Both the position numbers and the translations under genes were made by a program. From NCBI GenBank assembly GCA_964574775.1, contig CAZNOS010000003.1, positions 1 to 32,034 of the forward strand: 32,034 bases of DNA. The letters are read 5' to 3'. This DNA is from CABMGO01 sp964574775. GTDB lineage: Archaea; Nanobdellota; Nanobdellia; Pacearchaeales; GW2011-AR1. The first letter of the stretch is position 1. Each line of letters starts with the position of its first letter. Under the pieces are notes generated by a model. The model saw nothing but the letters and a program-made list of their open reading frames with translations, was not told the DNA's origin and did no database searches. Shown here piece after piece: positions 1-6,086 of the stretch.

Positions 1-90
1 TGTACTGGTGGAGATTGTGGCGGAGATCCGGGAAGATTTCATTATGCCGTTACTCTTGCAGACGTATTCCCTCCGAAAGAAGGTGGATAA
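1..90 (+). CDS. 3' end of a gene truncated by the window edge (hypothetical)
   Basis: An open frame runs in from the window edge and stops with TAA at 88-90, giving 29 C-terminal residues. They begin CTGGDCGGDPGRFHYAV and end PPKEGG. The Cys/Gly-rich start could be part of a metal-binding turn, but too little is visible to name a family. The next gene has its own TATA box, so this one ends its transcription unit. Confidence is limited by the short length; the frame is open throughout and the composition is protein-like. Confidence 0.5.
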   Translation, partial: CTGGDCGGDPGRFHYAVTLADVFPPKEGG

Positions 91-144
91 ATTTTTTATT
101 TCTAAATTTTACGAACGCTTGTTTAAATGGTGTTTGAATAATAT

Positions 145-157
145 AAAGGTTTAAATA
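145..157 (+). promoter_or_regulatory. TATA box with upstream AAAGG element for the gene at 179
   Basis: AAAGG followed by TTTAAATA (150-157) is centred about 26 bp above the ATG at 179, the spacing expected of an archaeal TATA box driving a leaderless mRNA. No Shine-Dalgarno sequence precedes the ATG. The same arrangement recurs at 521 and 969. Confidence 0.6.
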
Positions 158-178
158 GTTTGAAGATGTAAATTTTTT

Positions 179-424
179 ATGAGTGGATCACGTATTCCTG
201 AGGGAGTAAAATTTCTTACGCTCAGAAGAGTAAGTGATACACACCCCGGTGCTTTTGAGAGAACAAAAAGGGCACTTGCGGCAGATAGGGGGCCGATAGA
301 TTCTTATTTTAAACGTTGTCATTCTAGTTTTGATGCCAGAGATTTTATATATGATGTCAAACCCGAAGATTTGGGAATACCTCCTGAAATGCAGAGAGAT
401 GCGCCTTCTCAATTGTATGATTAA
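179..424 (+). CDS. hypothetical small soluble protein, 81 aa
   Basis: No family is recognised. The 81-residue product has no membrane segment and is rich in Arg and Asp; it ends with a proline-containing acidic stretch (LGIPPEMQRD). The start is supported by a TATA box 26 bp upstream that would place transcription initiation at or near the ATG. An antisense frame covers the same bases but has no promoter. The gene is the first of three consecutive short plus-strand genes (179, 559, 1004) with closely similar promoters, suggesting co-regulation, though each appears to be transcribed separately. Confidence 0.55.
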   Translation: MSGSRIPEGVKFLTLRRVSDTHPGAFERTKRALAADRGPIDSYFKRCHSSFDARDFIYDVKPEDLGIPPEMQRDAPSQLYD

Positions 425-520
425 TTTTCTTAAAAAATTTTAAAGGGAATACTACCTAATTTTGGTTTTGTAATAGTTGTTTGAACCGCCACTTGGATAT
501 GTTTTGAAAAGCCGAAAAAA

Positions 521-534
521 GAAAGATTTAAATA
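521..534 (+). promoter_or_regulatory. BRE/TATA promoter for the gene at 559
   Basis: GAAAG plus TTTAAATA (527-534), preceded by GCCGAAAA, lies about 28 bp before the ATG. The whole block closely matches the one at 961-982, beyond what a bare TATA box would need. Confidence 0.65.
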
Positions 535-558
535 TAAGGTCGCCTTAAAGATCATATT

Positions 559-885
559 ATGGAAAAAGATTTGGAAAATTTCTATTCGGGACTTTGCTTA
601 AATAAGGTGATTTATAATGAGAGTGGAAAACCTGGGATTTTGGTTTTTACTAGATTTCGTCCCGGGCTTGAAGCTGGTAAGGATATAGAAACTCTCGTTG
701 TTGGTTTTGATGATTTTGATAGGGACTTGAGGGAGTGTGTAGATCCCGGTGTGGTCCCACCAAAGGATTTTTATAGAAGTCCATTAAATACGTGGTGTCA
801 AGTGGGCCATGTAATAGCTTTTAACCAAACAATGGTAGATCTTAAAGCTGCTGGCAAAACTCTTCCTTATTGCCCTTGCGCATAA
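559..885 (+). CDS. hypothetical soluble protein, 108 aa
   Basis: No family is recognised. The product is 108 residues, without membrane segments, and begins with a beta-rich stretch (NKVIYNESGKPGILVFTRF) followed by an acidic turn (GFDDFDRD). It ends in a CPCA tail with two cysteines. The ATG is placed by a strong BRE/TATA block 28 bp upstream and fits leaderless translation. The gene lies between two other small genes with the same type of promoter. It could be a small accessory or virus-related protein; nothing in the sequence fixes its role. Confidence 0.6.
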   Translation: MEKDLENFYSGLCLNKVIYNESGKPGILVFTRFRPGLEAGKDIETLVVGFDDFDRDLRECVDPGVVPPKDFYRSPLNTWCQVGHVIAFNQTMVDLKAAGKTLPYCPCA

Positions 886-968
886 AAAATATAAATCTTG
901 CTTTTATTGAAAATTATATTCTAAAAATTGAGTACTATTTGTAAATCATATCACATAAAAGCCGAAAA

Positions 969-982
969 GAAAGCTTTAAATA
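969..982 (+). promoter_or_regulatory. BRE/TATA promoter for the short gene at 1004
   Basis: GAAAG plus TTTAAATA (975-982), preceded by GCCGAAAA (961-968), lies about 26 bp above the ATG at 1004. It is near-identical to the block at 511-534. Confidence 0.6.
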
Positions 983-1003
983 GCAATTTAGACTATAGTT
1001 TTT

Positions 1004-1159
1004 ATGGTAAAGAATAAGAATTCGGCACCACTGAAACTTCTAGGATCATTATCTTTGGAAGGAATAATGGGATTTATGAGAAAGGACGTTTTACATATTT
1101 TTGTTAGTTTGGGACTAATTGGACATATAATTAGTCAAGAGTTGCATATTAATGGCTAA
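1004..1159 (+). CDS. short hypothetical protein, 51 aa
   Basis: A 51-codon frame starts with ATG at 1004 and stops with TAA at 1157-1159. The product begins MVKNKNSAPLKLLGSLSLEG and has a moderately hydrophobic second half (VLHIFVSLGLIGHII) that could be one membrane-associated helix. The main evidence that it is real is the promoter at 969-982, which matches the promoter of the preceding gene and is correctly spaced for a leaderless transcript. It is convergent with the HNH gene on the minus strand. No family is recognised. Confidence 0.5.
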   Translation: MVKNKNSAPLKLLGSLSLEGIMGFMRKDVLHIFVSLGLIGHIISQELHING

Positions 1160-1192
1160 AAAGCTGAAAAAACGATGTTTTTCTAGTAAAAA

Positions 1193-1660
1193 TCAACTTT
1201 TGAACTCCAATTTAATATCTTTTGGTGGCTCGAATCCCTTTTGCTTTAGTTCATTAAATATAGATGCACGATGTCTAAAATCGTGAATCATTCTATGGTG
1301 GTTTGGACAAAGACCTATTAGATTTCGTTCGGAATTGTCTTTTTTGTTTTCATTTAAATGATGTAGGTCGACTACCTTATCAAAACCACAGATAATACAT
1401 CTTTCGGTAACTTTTTTATAGAGTCCAATATCTATATTGTGCCATTTTTTATAATTCTGAGCCTTATTGTCTTCTAGATGAAAAACAAAATTGTAGCACC
1501 CACGACAAAGACCCTTGGCCTGAAGTGGCATCTCTCGTTGACATCTTTTGCAGATTATTAATCTGGCTCTCCAAATAAATTTTTTATAGCAATATTTACA
1601 ATACCCCTTAGCCTGGTGTTCCTTTTCTTGTCCGCACTTTAAACATTTTATTATAGTCAT
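1193..1660 (-). CDS. HNH endonuclease with two N-terminal zinc ribbons
   Basis: The 155-residue protein has two CxxC...CxxC zinc knuckles near the N-terminus (Cys 6/9 and 21/24; Cys 37/40 and 52/55) and a C-terminal HNH nuclease domain. In the latter Cys88/Cys91 and Cys118 with His126 would hold a structural zinc, and DLHH (98-101), Asn and PNHH (119-122) form the beta-beta-alpha-metal active site. HNH proteins of this size nick or cut DNA; many are mobile homing or phage-derived enzymes, others act in restriction. The start at 1660 lies below a TATA-like TTTATATA near 1680-1690. No intron, intein or methyltransferase partner is visible nearby, so the role is open. Confidence 0.85.
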   Translation of the reverse strand: MTIIKCLKCGQEKEHQAKGYCKYCYKKFIWRARLIICKRCQREMPLQAKGLCRGCYNFVFHLEDNKAQNYKKWHNIDIGLYKKVTERCIICGFDKVVDLHHLNENKKDNSERNLIGLCPNHHRMIHDFRHRASIFNELKQKGFEPPKDIKLEFKS

Positions 1661-1902
1661 TCACTTAGGTAAACATAGTTATATATAAATCTTTATTTTC
1701 ACTATCTAATTACGTCTGCACACTTCTTAGCGAAAGCCACGACAATGTATCTTGTACGAACTTTAGAGGAGATTTTGGGTATTTTTTGGAAAAAATATGG
1801 GTCAGATTAGTATTTAACATCATTTATTACCTAAAGTTGCTTAGTAAAATGTTTTGAAAAATGAATATTATGCACTAAGGTTAGCATTGTACAAATTAAC
1901 AA
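1661..1902. other. intergenic stretch with no convincing gene
   Basis: This 242-bp stretch holds the promoter of the HNH gene at its left end and the left copy of a 23-bp direct repeat at its right end. A short open frame ending at about 1811 (MYLVRTLEEILGIFWKKYGS) has no promoter and may be a remnant. Nothing else is supported. Confidence 0.4.
1868..1890 (+). repeat. 23-bp direct repeat, left copy
   Basis: TGCACTAAGGTTAGCATTGT preceded by TTA occurs here and again, identical over 23 bp, at 2730-2752. The copies lie 862 bp apart, both on the plus strand, one on each side of a two-gene operon. Confidence 0.75.
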
Positions 1903-2205
1903 TCATATCCTATCTTCTGGAGGAAATAGGTGGTTTGCCATTCTTGCAATTTCTCTGTAATTCCGTTGCCTTCTTTCTCTCTCTATTTTTTCTTTCATTC
2001 GTAGAAAATCATCAACTGAGAAACTTGCTTCTGATAGAGATTGTGCGAATGCCCGTAGGCCCTCATTTGCAACACATAATTCGTCCGTGTGTCTACATAT
2101 GCAATCATCCAAATTAAGATAATTACATTGTCTAGCCGCAACTCCAGATATCGCATGCCCCAAAAATGGACAATCATATGCTTGTGGTTGTGGGGGTGTT
2201 TTCAT
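1903..2205 (-). CDS. hypothetical Cys-containing protein, 100 aa
   Basis: No family is recognised. After a proline-rich start the N-terminal half carries several cysteines and histidines (YDCPFLGH, QCNYLNLDDCICRHTDELC) in a spacing compatible with metal binding or disulfides. The second half is strongly charged and predicted helical (MKEKIERERRQRNYREIARM). Its ATG lies 7 bp after the stop of the 146-aa gene upstream, so the two are almost surely co-transcribed. The pair is flanked by 23-bp direct repeats. The plus-strand frames over this region lack promoters and look like shadows. Confidence 0.6.
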   Translation of the reverse strand: MKTPPQPQAYDCPFLGHAISGVAARQCNYLNLDDCICRHTDELCVANEGLRAFAQSLSEASFSVDDFLRMKEKIERERRQRNYREIARMANHLFPPEDRI

Positions 2206-2212
2206 TATCTTT

Positions 2213-2653
2213 TTAATATCTTTTTCTTGGATCTGGATTATCCCCGCCTTTTTTCCATGGGTGATATCCTGGGGATTGTGGGTTTACGTATGGTCGCGGC
2301 ATATCTTGTTCTTCTGGCATTGTGCACTTAGGTTGACTTAATGAAGACTCTAAATCCAATCCTCTTTCGGTCGCTAATTTTTGAGCCTGTTGTAATACTG
2401 CTTCTTCTGTGATCATTTGTAGAAAATCATCCTTTCCTAAAGGAGCAATACCTTCTCCAACACACAATAACTGTTGCAATCGACCTGGTGGTCCCGAGAG
2501 TGCTTGAATTTCTCGATCAAATATAATAGCATATGCACTATCATCATTTACTAAACAATAAATTCTTCCATGATAAATTTCGCTTGATGGTCCGATCTCT
2601 TTAAAAAAATAACCGTCAGTTCGCTTTTTTATTCTTAATTGTGGTTTTTGCAT
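2213..2653 (-). CDS. hypothetical protein, 146 aa, first gene of a repeat-flanked pair
   Basis: No family is recognised. The protein starts with a basic segment, has a beta-rich middle (IYHGRIYCLVNDDSAYAIIF) and ends in a proline- and charge-rich, probably disordered tail (from about residue 108). No membrane segment is seen. A TATA-like TTATAAAC near 2677-2685 sits about 27 bp above the start. It heads a two-gene operon with the 100-aa gene. The operon, its promoter and little else lie between the 23-bp direct repeats, so it may be a mobile or exchangeable cassette. Within its coding strand, 2318-2335 contains pieces of the same repeat (GCATTGTGCA and CACTTAGGTT). Confidence 0.6.
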   Translation of the reverse strand: MQKPQLRIKKRTDGYFFKEIGPSSEIYHGRIYCLVNDDSAYAIIFDREIQALSGPPGRLQQLLCVGEGIAPLGKDDFLQMITEEAVLQQAQKLATERGLDLESSLSQPKCTMPEEQDMPRPYVNPQSPGYHPWKKGGDNPDPRKRY

Positions 2654-2729
2654 TATTGGAGTTTGACTTAATATGTTTATAAGTTTTTGTGTGGTTTAGT
2701 GGCTACCTAATTTTTTAATTACGGCGGTT

Positions 2730-2752
2730 TTATGCACTAAGGTTAGCATTGT
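2730..2752 (+). repeat. 23-bp direct repeat, right copy
   Basis: Identical to 1868-1890. Here the repeat continues into GCA, so that TGCAC and GTGCA at the ends form a short inverted repeat around it. Confidence 0.75.
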
Positions 2753-2796
2753 GCATATATATAAAAAAAGAAAAAAAATAATAGTGTGATTGGAAA

Positions 2797-2958
2797 TTAA
2801 ATCTGTTTTGTTTGATTAAATTTAATCATAAACTTTTCCAATACAATTTGTGGGGCGAATCCCTTATTACTACAAGTTTTCATAAATTCGTCATAAATTT
2901 TTCTGTCAACATTGTAGTCGAGTCGTCTTTTTTGTGCATCTGGTGGTGTTGCTGCCAT
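2797..2958 (-). CDS. small ribbon-helix-helix-like DNA-binding protein, 53 aa
   Basis: A 53-codon frame starts with ATG at 2958 behind a strong Shine-Dalgarno GGGAGGTAAAAT and stops at 2797. The product begins MAATPPDAQKRRLDYNVD. It shows a basic beta-strand-like segment (KRRLDYNV) followed by two helices separated by a glycine turn (RKIYDEFMKTCSNKGFAPQIVLEKFMIKF), the layout of ribbon-helix-helix (Arc/MetJ/CopG) repressors, which bind DNA as dimers through the strand. It is a stand-alone domain and may regulate its own cassette. The plus-strand frame over the same bases is a shadow. The assignment rests on pattern, not on a profile search. Confidence 0.6.
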   Translation of the reverse strand: MAATPPDAQKRRLDYNVDRKIYDEFMKTCSNKGFAPQIVLEKFMIKFNQTKQI

Positions 2959-3057
2959 ATTTTACCTCCCTTATTAAAGTATAATTATAATAAACAATGG
3001 CTATATAAATTTAATTAAAAAAATAAAAATGACCACATCGTGGTCATGTGAATAATT

Positions 3058-3297
3058 TTATCTGTTGAAAATCGCGGCGATGATTGAGATAATTGCACCT
3101 ATTACAACTATCCAGCCCGCAATTGCAACAACTAAATCTGGCATTCCCGGAATCCATAGTCCTACTTTCGCAACCTTATCTGCCTGGATCATTCCAGAAC
3201 CGACAGCTAAAGAAACAAGAATTCCAACTATCCAAGCAATGAATGCCGAAAAAGTGAACCTCTTTTTCTCCTGACTTCCCTGTGTTGTTTTTGCCAT
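3058..3297 (-). CDS. small two-helix membrane protein, 79 aa
   Basis: The product has a charged N-terminal tail and two hydrophobic helices (about residues 16-34 and 52-76) joined by a short loop containing PGMPD. The start codon overlaps the stop of the 102-aa gene upstream (TAATG), and GGAGG lies just before it inside the end of that gene, so translation is coupled. No family is recognised; the layout resembles small archaeal or viral membrane proteins such as holin- or pilin-like products, without decisive motif. Its partner upstream is also a small two-helix membrane protein. Confidence 0.6.
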   Translation of the reverse strand: MAKTTQGSQEKKRFTFSAFIAWIVGILVSLAVGSGMIQADKVAKVGLWIPGMPDLVVAIAGWIVVIGAIISIIAAIFNR

Positions 3298-3605
3298 TAT
3301 TGTTTTTCCTCCTTTTTAATGTGTTTTGATTTTGGAATGGTTATGATTACCCCAAAAACTACTAAAAAAATAATGACTAATGAAATTATATATGTATCTG
3401 TTAATTGAGATGAAATTCCCCCATATATGTTTTGAACCCCGAACGGAGAAACCCTATCTGGATTCAAACTACAAAGGCCCCACGAATACACCGGATTTGG
3501 CACATTTGGTGCTATTTGGCATGGTACTACTTTAATAAAAAATGACGCAACAAGAAAAGTTATTGATGCAAGAACTGGAGTTAAAAGCTTAGTTTTCCAC
3601 CTCAT
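3297..3605 (-). CDS. small membrane protein, 102 aa
   Basis: A hydrophobic segment at about residues 9-26 could be a signal anchor. It is followed by an extracellular-looking loop of some 40 residues with two cysteines (VPCQIAPN and GLCSLNP) that may pair, and a second membrane helix (about 71-91) before a lysine-rich cytoplasmic tail. A TATA box ATTTATAAAC lies near 3626-3635, roughly 25 bp above the ATG. It overlaps the 79-aa gene by one base. The family is not recognised; a role at the cell surface is an inference from topology only. Confidence 0.6.
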   Translation of the reverse strand: MRWKTKLLTPVLASITFLVASFFIKVVPCQIAPNVPNPVYSWGLCSLNPDRVSPFGVQNIYGGISSQLTDTYIISLVIIFLVVFGVIITIPKSKHIKKEEKQ

Positions 3606-4077
3606 GTTTGTTTAAGGTTGCGGTTGTTTATAAATGTTTTGTGACAAAATAATTCTTTTATATCTTATTATGTGTTGATGTGTTTGTTTGAGTGTTTTAT
3701 CTCCCGTTTTTGTTTTTTATCGTCTATAAAAAATAGTTCGGCTTGCCTACGGCAAGCCTCAAAAACAGTCCGTTTAAACACAGGAAACGCCTCTGTTTAC
3801 AATAAAAACAAACGAGATCAAACAACTGTTTATAAAAAATGCCACAAATTAGTGATTTTTTGGAGATTTTAATCCTATGTTTAGATCCCACCTACCCGTT
3901 TAGCTGATGTTTTACGGTTGTTTAGAATATAACTAGTTTTTATTATTTATCCGACGTGTATATGTATTGTTTTATAAATAAACATAAGATAAACACCCGC
4001 CTAAATACCCCTATTTTTCATATCTTTTTGAAAAATATAGAAAGATTTATAAAGGTAGCTGTTTAAACAATAATAAG
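3606..4077. other. 472-bp intergenic region between divergent genes, with one perfect hairpin
   Basis: No credible gene is seen; the one plus-strand frame over it (3672-3872) has no promoter and odd composition. It holds divergent promoters at each end (TATA near 3626-3635 on the minus strand; TTTATAAAGG near 4036-4045 on the plus strand), a perfect hairpin at 3740-3758, and several GTTTAAAC-like and GTTTATA stretches. ACAGGAAACG at 3782-3791 resembles the core of an archaeal origin recognition box but lacks the G-run. Confidence 0.4.
3740..3758. terminator. perfect 8-bp stem-loop
   Basis: GGCTTGCC, a TAC loop and GGCAAGCC form an uninterrupted GC-rich hairpin, followed by TCAAAAACAG. It is the strongest hairpin in the intergenic region. 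It lies upstream of both flanking genes, so rather than a terminator it may be a protein-binding palindrome or part of a small RNA. Confidence 0.35.
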
Positions 4078-4668
4078 ATGTTTAGCTGGTTTAAAAAAAG
4101 AGATGATGCGAGCAGATTACAAGAAGAAATAAAGAATTCTTTTGATGCTGTGAAGGGTGATTTTAATAAAGTTGGTCAGTGGATAACGCATTTCGACGCC
4201 AATCACAAGGAATATAAGGATGAAATAGATGAAATGAAGAAACAAATATTTACCCTACAAAACGAAATTGATGACATAAAAGATTTTGTTTCTTTGTTTG
4301 GATCTAAAATTTCCAAACAACAACAGGCGCCAACTATAAAACAACATGGTATTTCTACTATTCAAGAACATGTGCAAACAGCCGTTCAATCAGGCATTTT
4401 GGACAATTTAACACTCATGGAGAGAGCTATTGTTTGGGCTCTTGTAAATTCTGAAGATAAATTAAGCTATGAAGACTTGTCTGTAGTGCTAGGAAAAGAC
4501 AAAAGTACTATCAGGGGCCAGATAAATGCTATAAAACAGAAAAGTGTGGGTCTAATAGAGGAATCTAGAGAGACAAATGGGAAGAAAAGAGTGTATATAC
4601 CTGAGGAAATGAAGCAAATTATACTCAAAAACGCAAAAGTGAGAGTTAAATCACAAAAGAAAACCTAG
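4078..4668 (+). CDS. coiled-coil plus C-terminal winged-helix DNA-binding protein, 196 aa
   Basis: Residues about 10-80 form a charged coiled coil (EYKDEIDEMKKQIFTLQNEI). A Gln-rich linker follows (SKISKQQQAPTIKQ), then a winged-helix domain at about 118-180 in which YEDLSVVLGKDKSTIRGQIN reads as a helix-turn-helix. The same layout occurs in the 222-aa gene that faces it, so the two look like distant paralogues. A BRE/TATA block (GAAAGATTTATAAAGG) precedes the ATG by about 37 bp, making a short leader. Coiled coil plus winged helix is consistent with a dimeric or oligomeric DNA-binding or partition-like protein; direct function is unknown. The first of the AAAAGTGAG repeats lies inside its 3' end. 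Confidence 0.75.
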   Translation: MFSWFKKRDDASRLQEEIKNSFDAVKGDFNKVGQWITHFDANHKEYKDEIDEMKKQIFTLQNEIDDIKDFVSLFGSKISKQQQAPTIKQHGISTIQEHVQTAVQSGILDNLTLMERAIVWALVNSEDKLSYEDLSVVLGKDKSTIRGQINAIKQKSVGLIEESRETNGKKRVYIPEEMKQIILKNAKVRVKSQKKT

Positions 4669-4807
4669 AAATCGATTTGTACATACTGAAAAAGTGAGAT
4701 CTTAATTATCGTTTTAGGGAAACGGTAAAAAAGTGAGTTCATTTTTTTAGACAAAAAAACGATTTTAAGTGAAAAAGTGAGCCTAGCCTTATCTCTTAGA
4801 AAGTGAG
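4635..4807 (+). repeat. iteron-like cluster of five AAAAGTGAG repeats
   Basis: AAAAGTGAG occurs at 4635-4643, 4690-4698, 4729-4737 and 4773-4781, and with one mismatch (GAAAGTGAG) at 4799-4807, all on the same strand. Start-to-start spacings are 55, 39, 44 and 26 bp. The first lies in the end of the 196-aa gene, the rest between two convergent genes for coiled-coil DNA-binding proteins. Clustered same-strand short repeats next to DNA-binding genes recall plasmid iterons or operators. Confidence 0.6.
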
Positions 4808-4810
4808 AGT

Positions 4811-4862
4811 GGTGTTTTAATAAAAAAACACCGACGACGAACTCGAATAAAAAAGATTCGAG
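4811..4862. terminator. pair of stem-loops between convergent genes
   Basis: GGTGTTTT (4811-4818) pairs with AAAACACC (4825-4832), and CTCGAAT (4842-4848) pairs with ATTCGAG (4856-4862). A weaker third hairpin (TCTAC/GTAGA) lies at 4872-4888. They sit between two convergent genes and may end transcription from both sides, or belong to the neighbouring repeat region. Confidence 0.45.
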
Positions 4863-4918
4863 GTCTGATATTCTACTATAAACGTAGATATTCGTTTAGC
4901 CGAAGGTCTGTTTATCGT

Positions 4919-5587
4919 TTAAAGCCCTCGAAGCTTAATAATTGTTGATAAAGAAGCAATTTTTTGAAGATTTGGAGAGATTTTAAGTGTGATTTGCTTG
5001 TTATTTAAGCGTTGCTTAACTATTGGGATTCCTTTTAAAGAAAGTTTGATTACGTAGTCTCTAATTGAGGATTCGCTTAGGCCCAGATTTGAAGCAATAG
5101 TCTTATATGTTATTTCGTCTAGTCCCTTGGTTTCTAAAGTATAAATTGTACTAAAAACCAACATTTCTTGGGCGGTTAGTCTCTTAAACTTCAGACGGAT
5201 CTCTTTTTTAAGATTATCGAGGCTATTTAGGGTTTCTTGGATGTTCTCAATGTTTATATTTTGATCTATTTTTGGTTCAAAACTACCCAAAATGTCTGTC
5301 TGTCGGATGGTCTGTCTGTCTGTTAATGTGTCTGTTGGAACCCCCCTATTTCCTGTGGAAACATCATTTATGTCTTGTTGGAACCCCCCTATTTCCTGTG
5401 GAACTGTTGGATTATGTGTCTGTGTGTCTGTTGATATATGGATATTTGCTGGGTTTTGTGTCTGAATTGTTGGTTGTCGTGAAGCGTTTCTCAATTCATT
5501 AACCTCGACTGATAGATTTAAGATTTCATTTCTAAGAAAACTCATTTCCTCTTTAATTCTCTGAAAGGCCTCTTTTATTGGATCCAT
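4919..5587 (-). CDS. coiled-coil plus C-terminal helix-turn-helix protein, 222 aa
   Basis: The N-terminal 35 residues form a coiled coil (EEMSFLRNEILNLSVEVNEL). A long Thr/Gln/Asn-rich linker, about residues 37-110, is encoded by TGTC-type tetranucleotide tracts and by two copies of a 28-bp repeat read in different frames. A helix-turn-helix domain fills the C-terminus (about 133-210; ITYKTIASNLGLSESSIRDYVIKL). It shares this layout with the facing 196-aa gene. The linker composition and repeat content suggest fast evolution or a DNA-level constraint. The start at 5587 is 72 bp below the stop of the wHTH gene on the same strand. It is probably a sequence-specific DNA-binding protein of a local replication, partition or regulatory system. 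Confidence 0.75.
   Translation of the reverse strand: MDPIKEAFQRIKEEMSFLRNEILNLSVEVNELRNASRQPTIQTQNPANIHISTDTQTHNPTVPQEIGGFQQDINDVSTGNRGVPTDTLTDRQTIRQTDILGSFEPKIDQNINIENIQETLNSLDNLKKEIRLKFKRLTAQEMLVFSTIYTLETKGLDEITYKTIASNLGLSESSIRDYVIKLSLKGIPIVKQRLNNKQITLKISPNLQKIASLSTIIKLRGL
5294..5324. repeat. TGTC tetranucleotide tracts inside a coding region
   Basis: GTCTGTCTGTC at 5294-5304 and GTCTGTCTGTCTGTT at 5310-5324 are imperfect TGTC tracts in the linker of the 222-aa gene; more TGTGTCTG pieces follow to about 5435. Slippage by one unit would shift the frame ahead of the helix-turn-helix domain. Confidence 0.6.
5333..5360 (-). repeat. 28-bp repeat, origin-recognition-box-like, copy 1
   Basis: On the minus strand the repeat contains TTCCACAGGAAATAGGGGGG, matching the general shape of archaeal Orc1/Cdc6 origin recognition boxes (a TTCCA..GGAAAC half followed by a run of G). 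It is identical over 28 bp to 5376-5403. It lies inside the 222-aa gene, where it encodes part of STGNRGVPTD. Confidence 0.6.
5376..5403 (-). repeat. 28-bp repeat, origin-recognition-box-like, copy 2
   Basis: Identical to copy 1 and offset by 43 bp, which is not a multiple of three. The same bases here encode VPQEIGGFQQ, so the identity is kept at the DNA level and not at the protein level. Confidence 0.6.
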
Positions 5588-5659
5588 TTTACTAAGAAAT
5601 CGTTTCTCTTTTTAATATTATTTGTTCTGAGAAATATAGATTGTAATATGCTGCTTGAA

Positions 5660-5971
5660 TTATAGCGCTTGCTCGATTTTTTGTTGTACTTCTTGTCGCT
5701 TTTGCTGGTGCTGATTATAGATTTCATAAGCTCCGTTTGATATTCTCCACCTGGAGCGTCTTTCATATTTTATTCCCTCTGGATTTTTATCGACTTTCAC
5801 AACCAAATCCTTCTTTTCTAGCTCGTGAAGAAGTGTTTTCATAAACTCTTCATCTCTAGCCAGCTCTTTAGCTATGTCTGACGTAAAAACTTGTTTTGGA
5901 AATATACCGAACAAAAAAAACAGTAATTGTTCCTGTATTTTCTCTCTTTTTTCACTAGAAATTCTTGGCAT
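5660..5971 (-). CDS. winged-helix DNA-binding protein, 103 aa
   Basis: The protein is nearly one compact winged-helix domain. SSEKREKIQEQLLFFLFG is the first helix, FTSDIAKELARDEEFMKTLL the turn and recognition helix, and LEKKDLVVKVDKNPEG into RRSRWRISN the wing. The C-terminal tail is Gln-rich and helical (NQHQQKRQEVQQKIEQ), possibly a dimerisation segment. It is preceded by a TATA box ATTTAAAC near 5993-6000 for leaderless expression and followed, on the same strand, by the 222-aa DNA-binding gene. It is the third DNA-binding protein within 2 kb and probably a local transcriptional regulator. Confidence 0.75.
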   Translation of the reverse strand: MPRISSEKREKIQEQLLFFLFGIFPKQVFTSDIAKELARDEEFMKTLLHELEKKDLVVKVDKNPEGIKYERRSRWRISNGAYEIYNQHQQKRQEVQQKIEQAL

Positions 5972-6086
5972 AGCTATTTATTCGGTTTTGAGTTTAAATA
6001 TGTTTTGGAAAAAATAGAAAGATATAAAAAGAAGACTCCTCTGAGGTATATATTCTAGAATTTTTATAAAATTAGGAGATTTTTGT

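Noticed and set aside
1193..1660. HNH gene as part of an intron or intein
   Set aside because: It is a free-standing frame with its own promoter and no split host gene beside it.
2812..3018. 68-codon plus-strand frame
   Set aside because: It is antisense to a 53-residue ribbon-helix-helix-like gene that has a strong Shine-Dalgarno sequence.
3672..3872. 66-codon plus-strand frame in the intergenic region
   Set aside because: No promoter or ribosome site at a useful distance, unusual residue composition, and it spans a perfect hairpin.
5294..5435. Possible CRISPR-like array
   Set aside because: Only two 28-bp repeats with a 15-bp spacer inside a coding frame, and no cas genes nearby.
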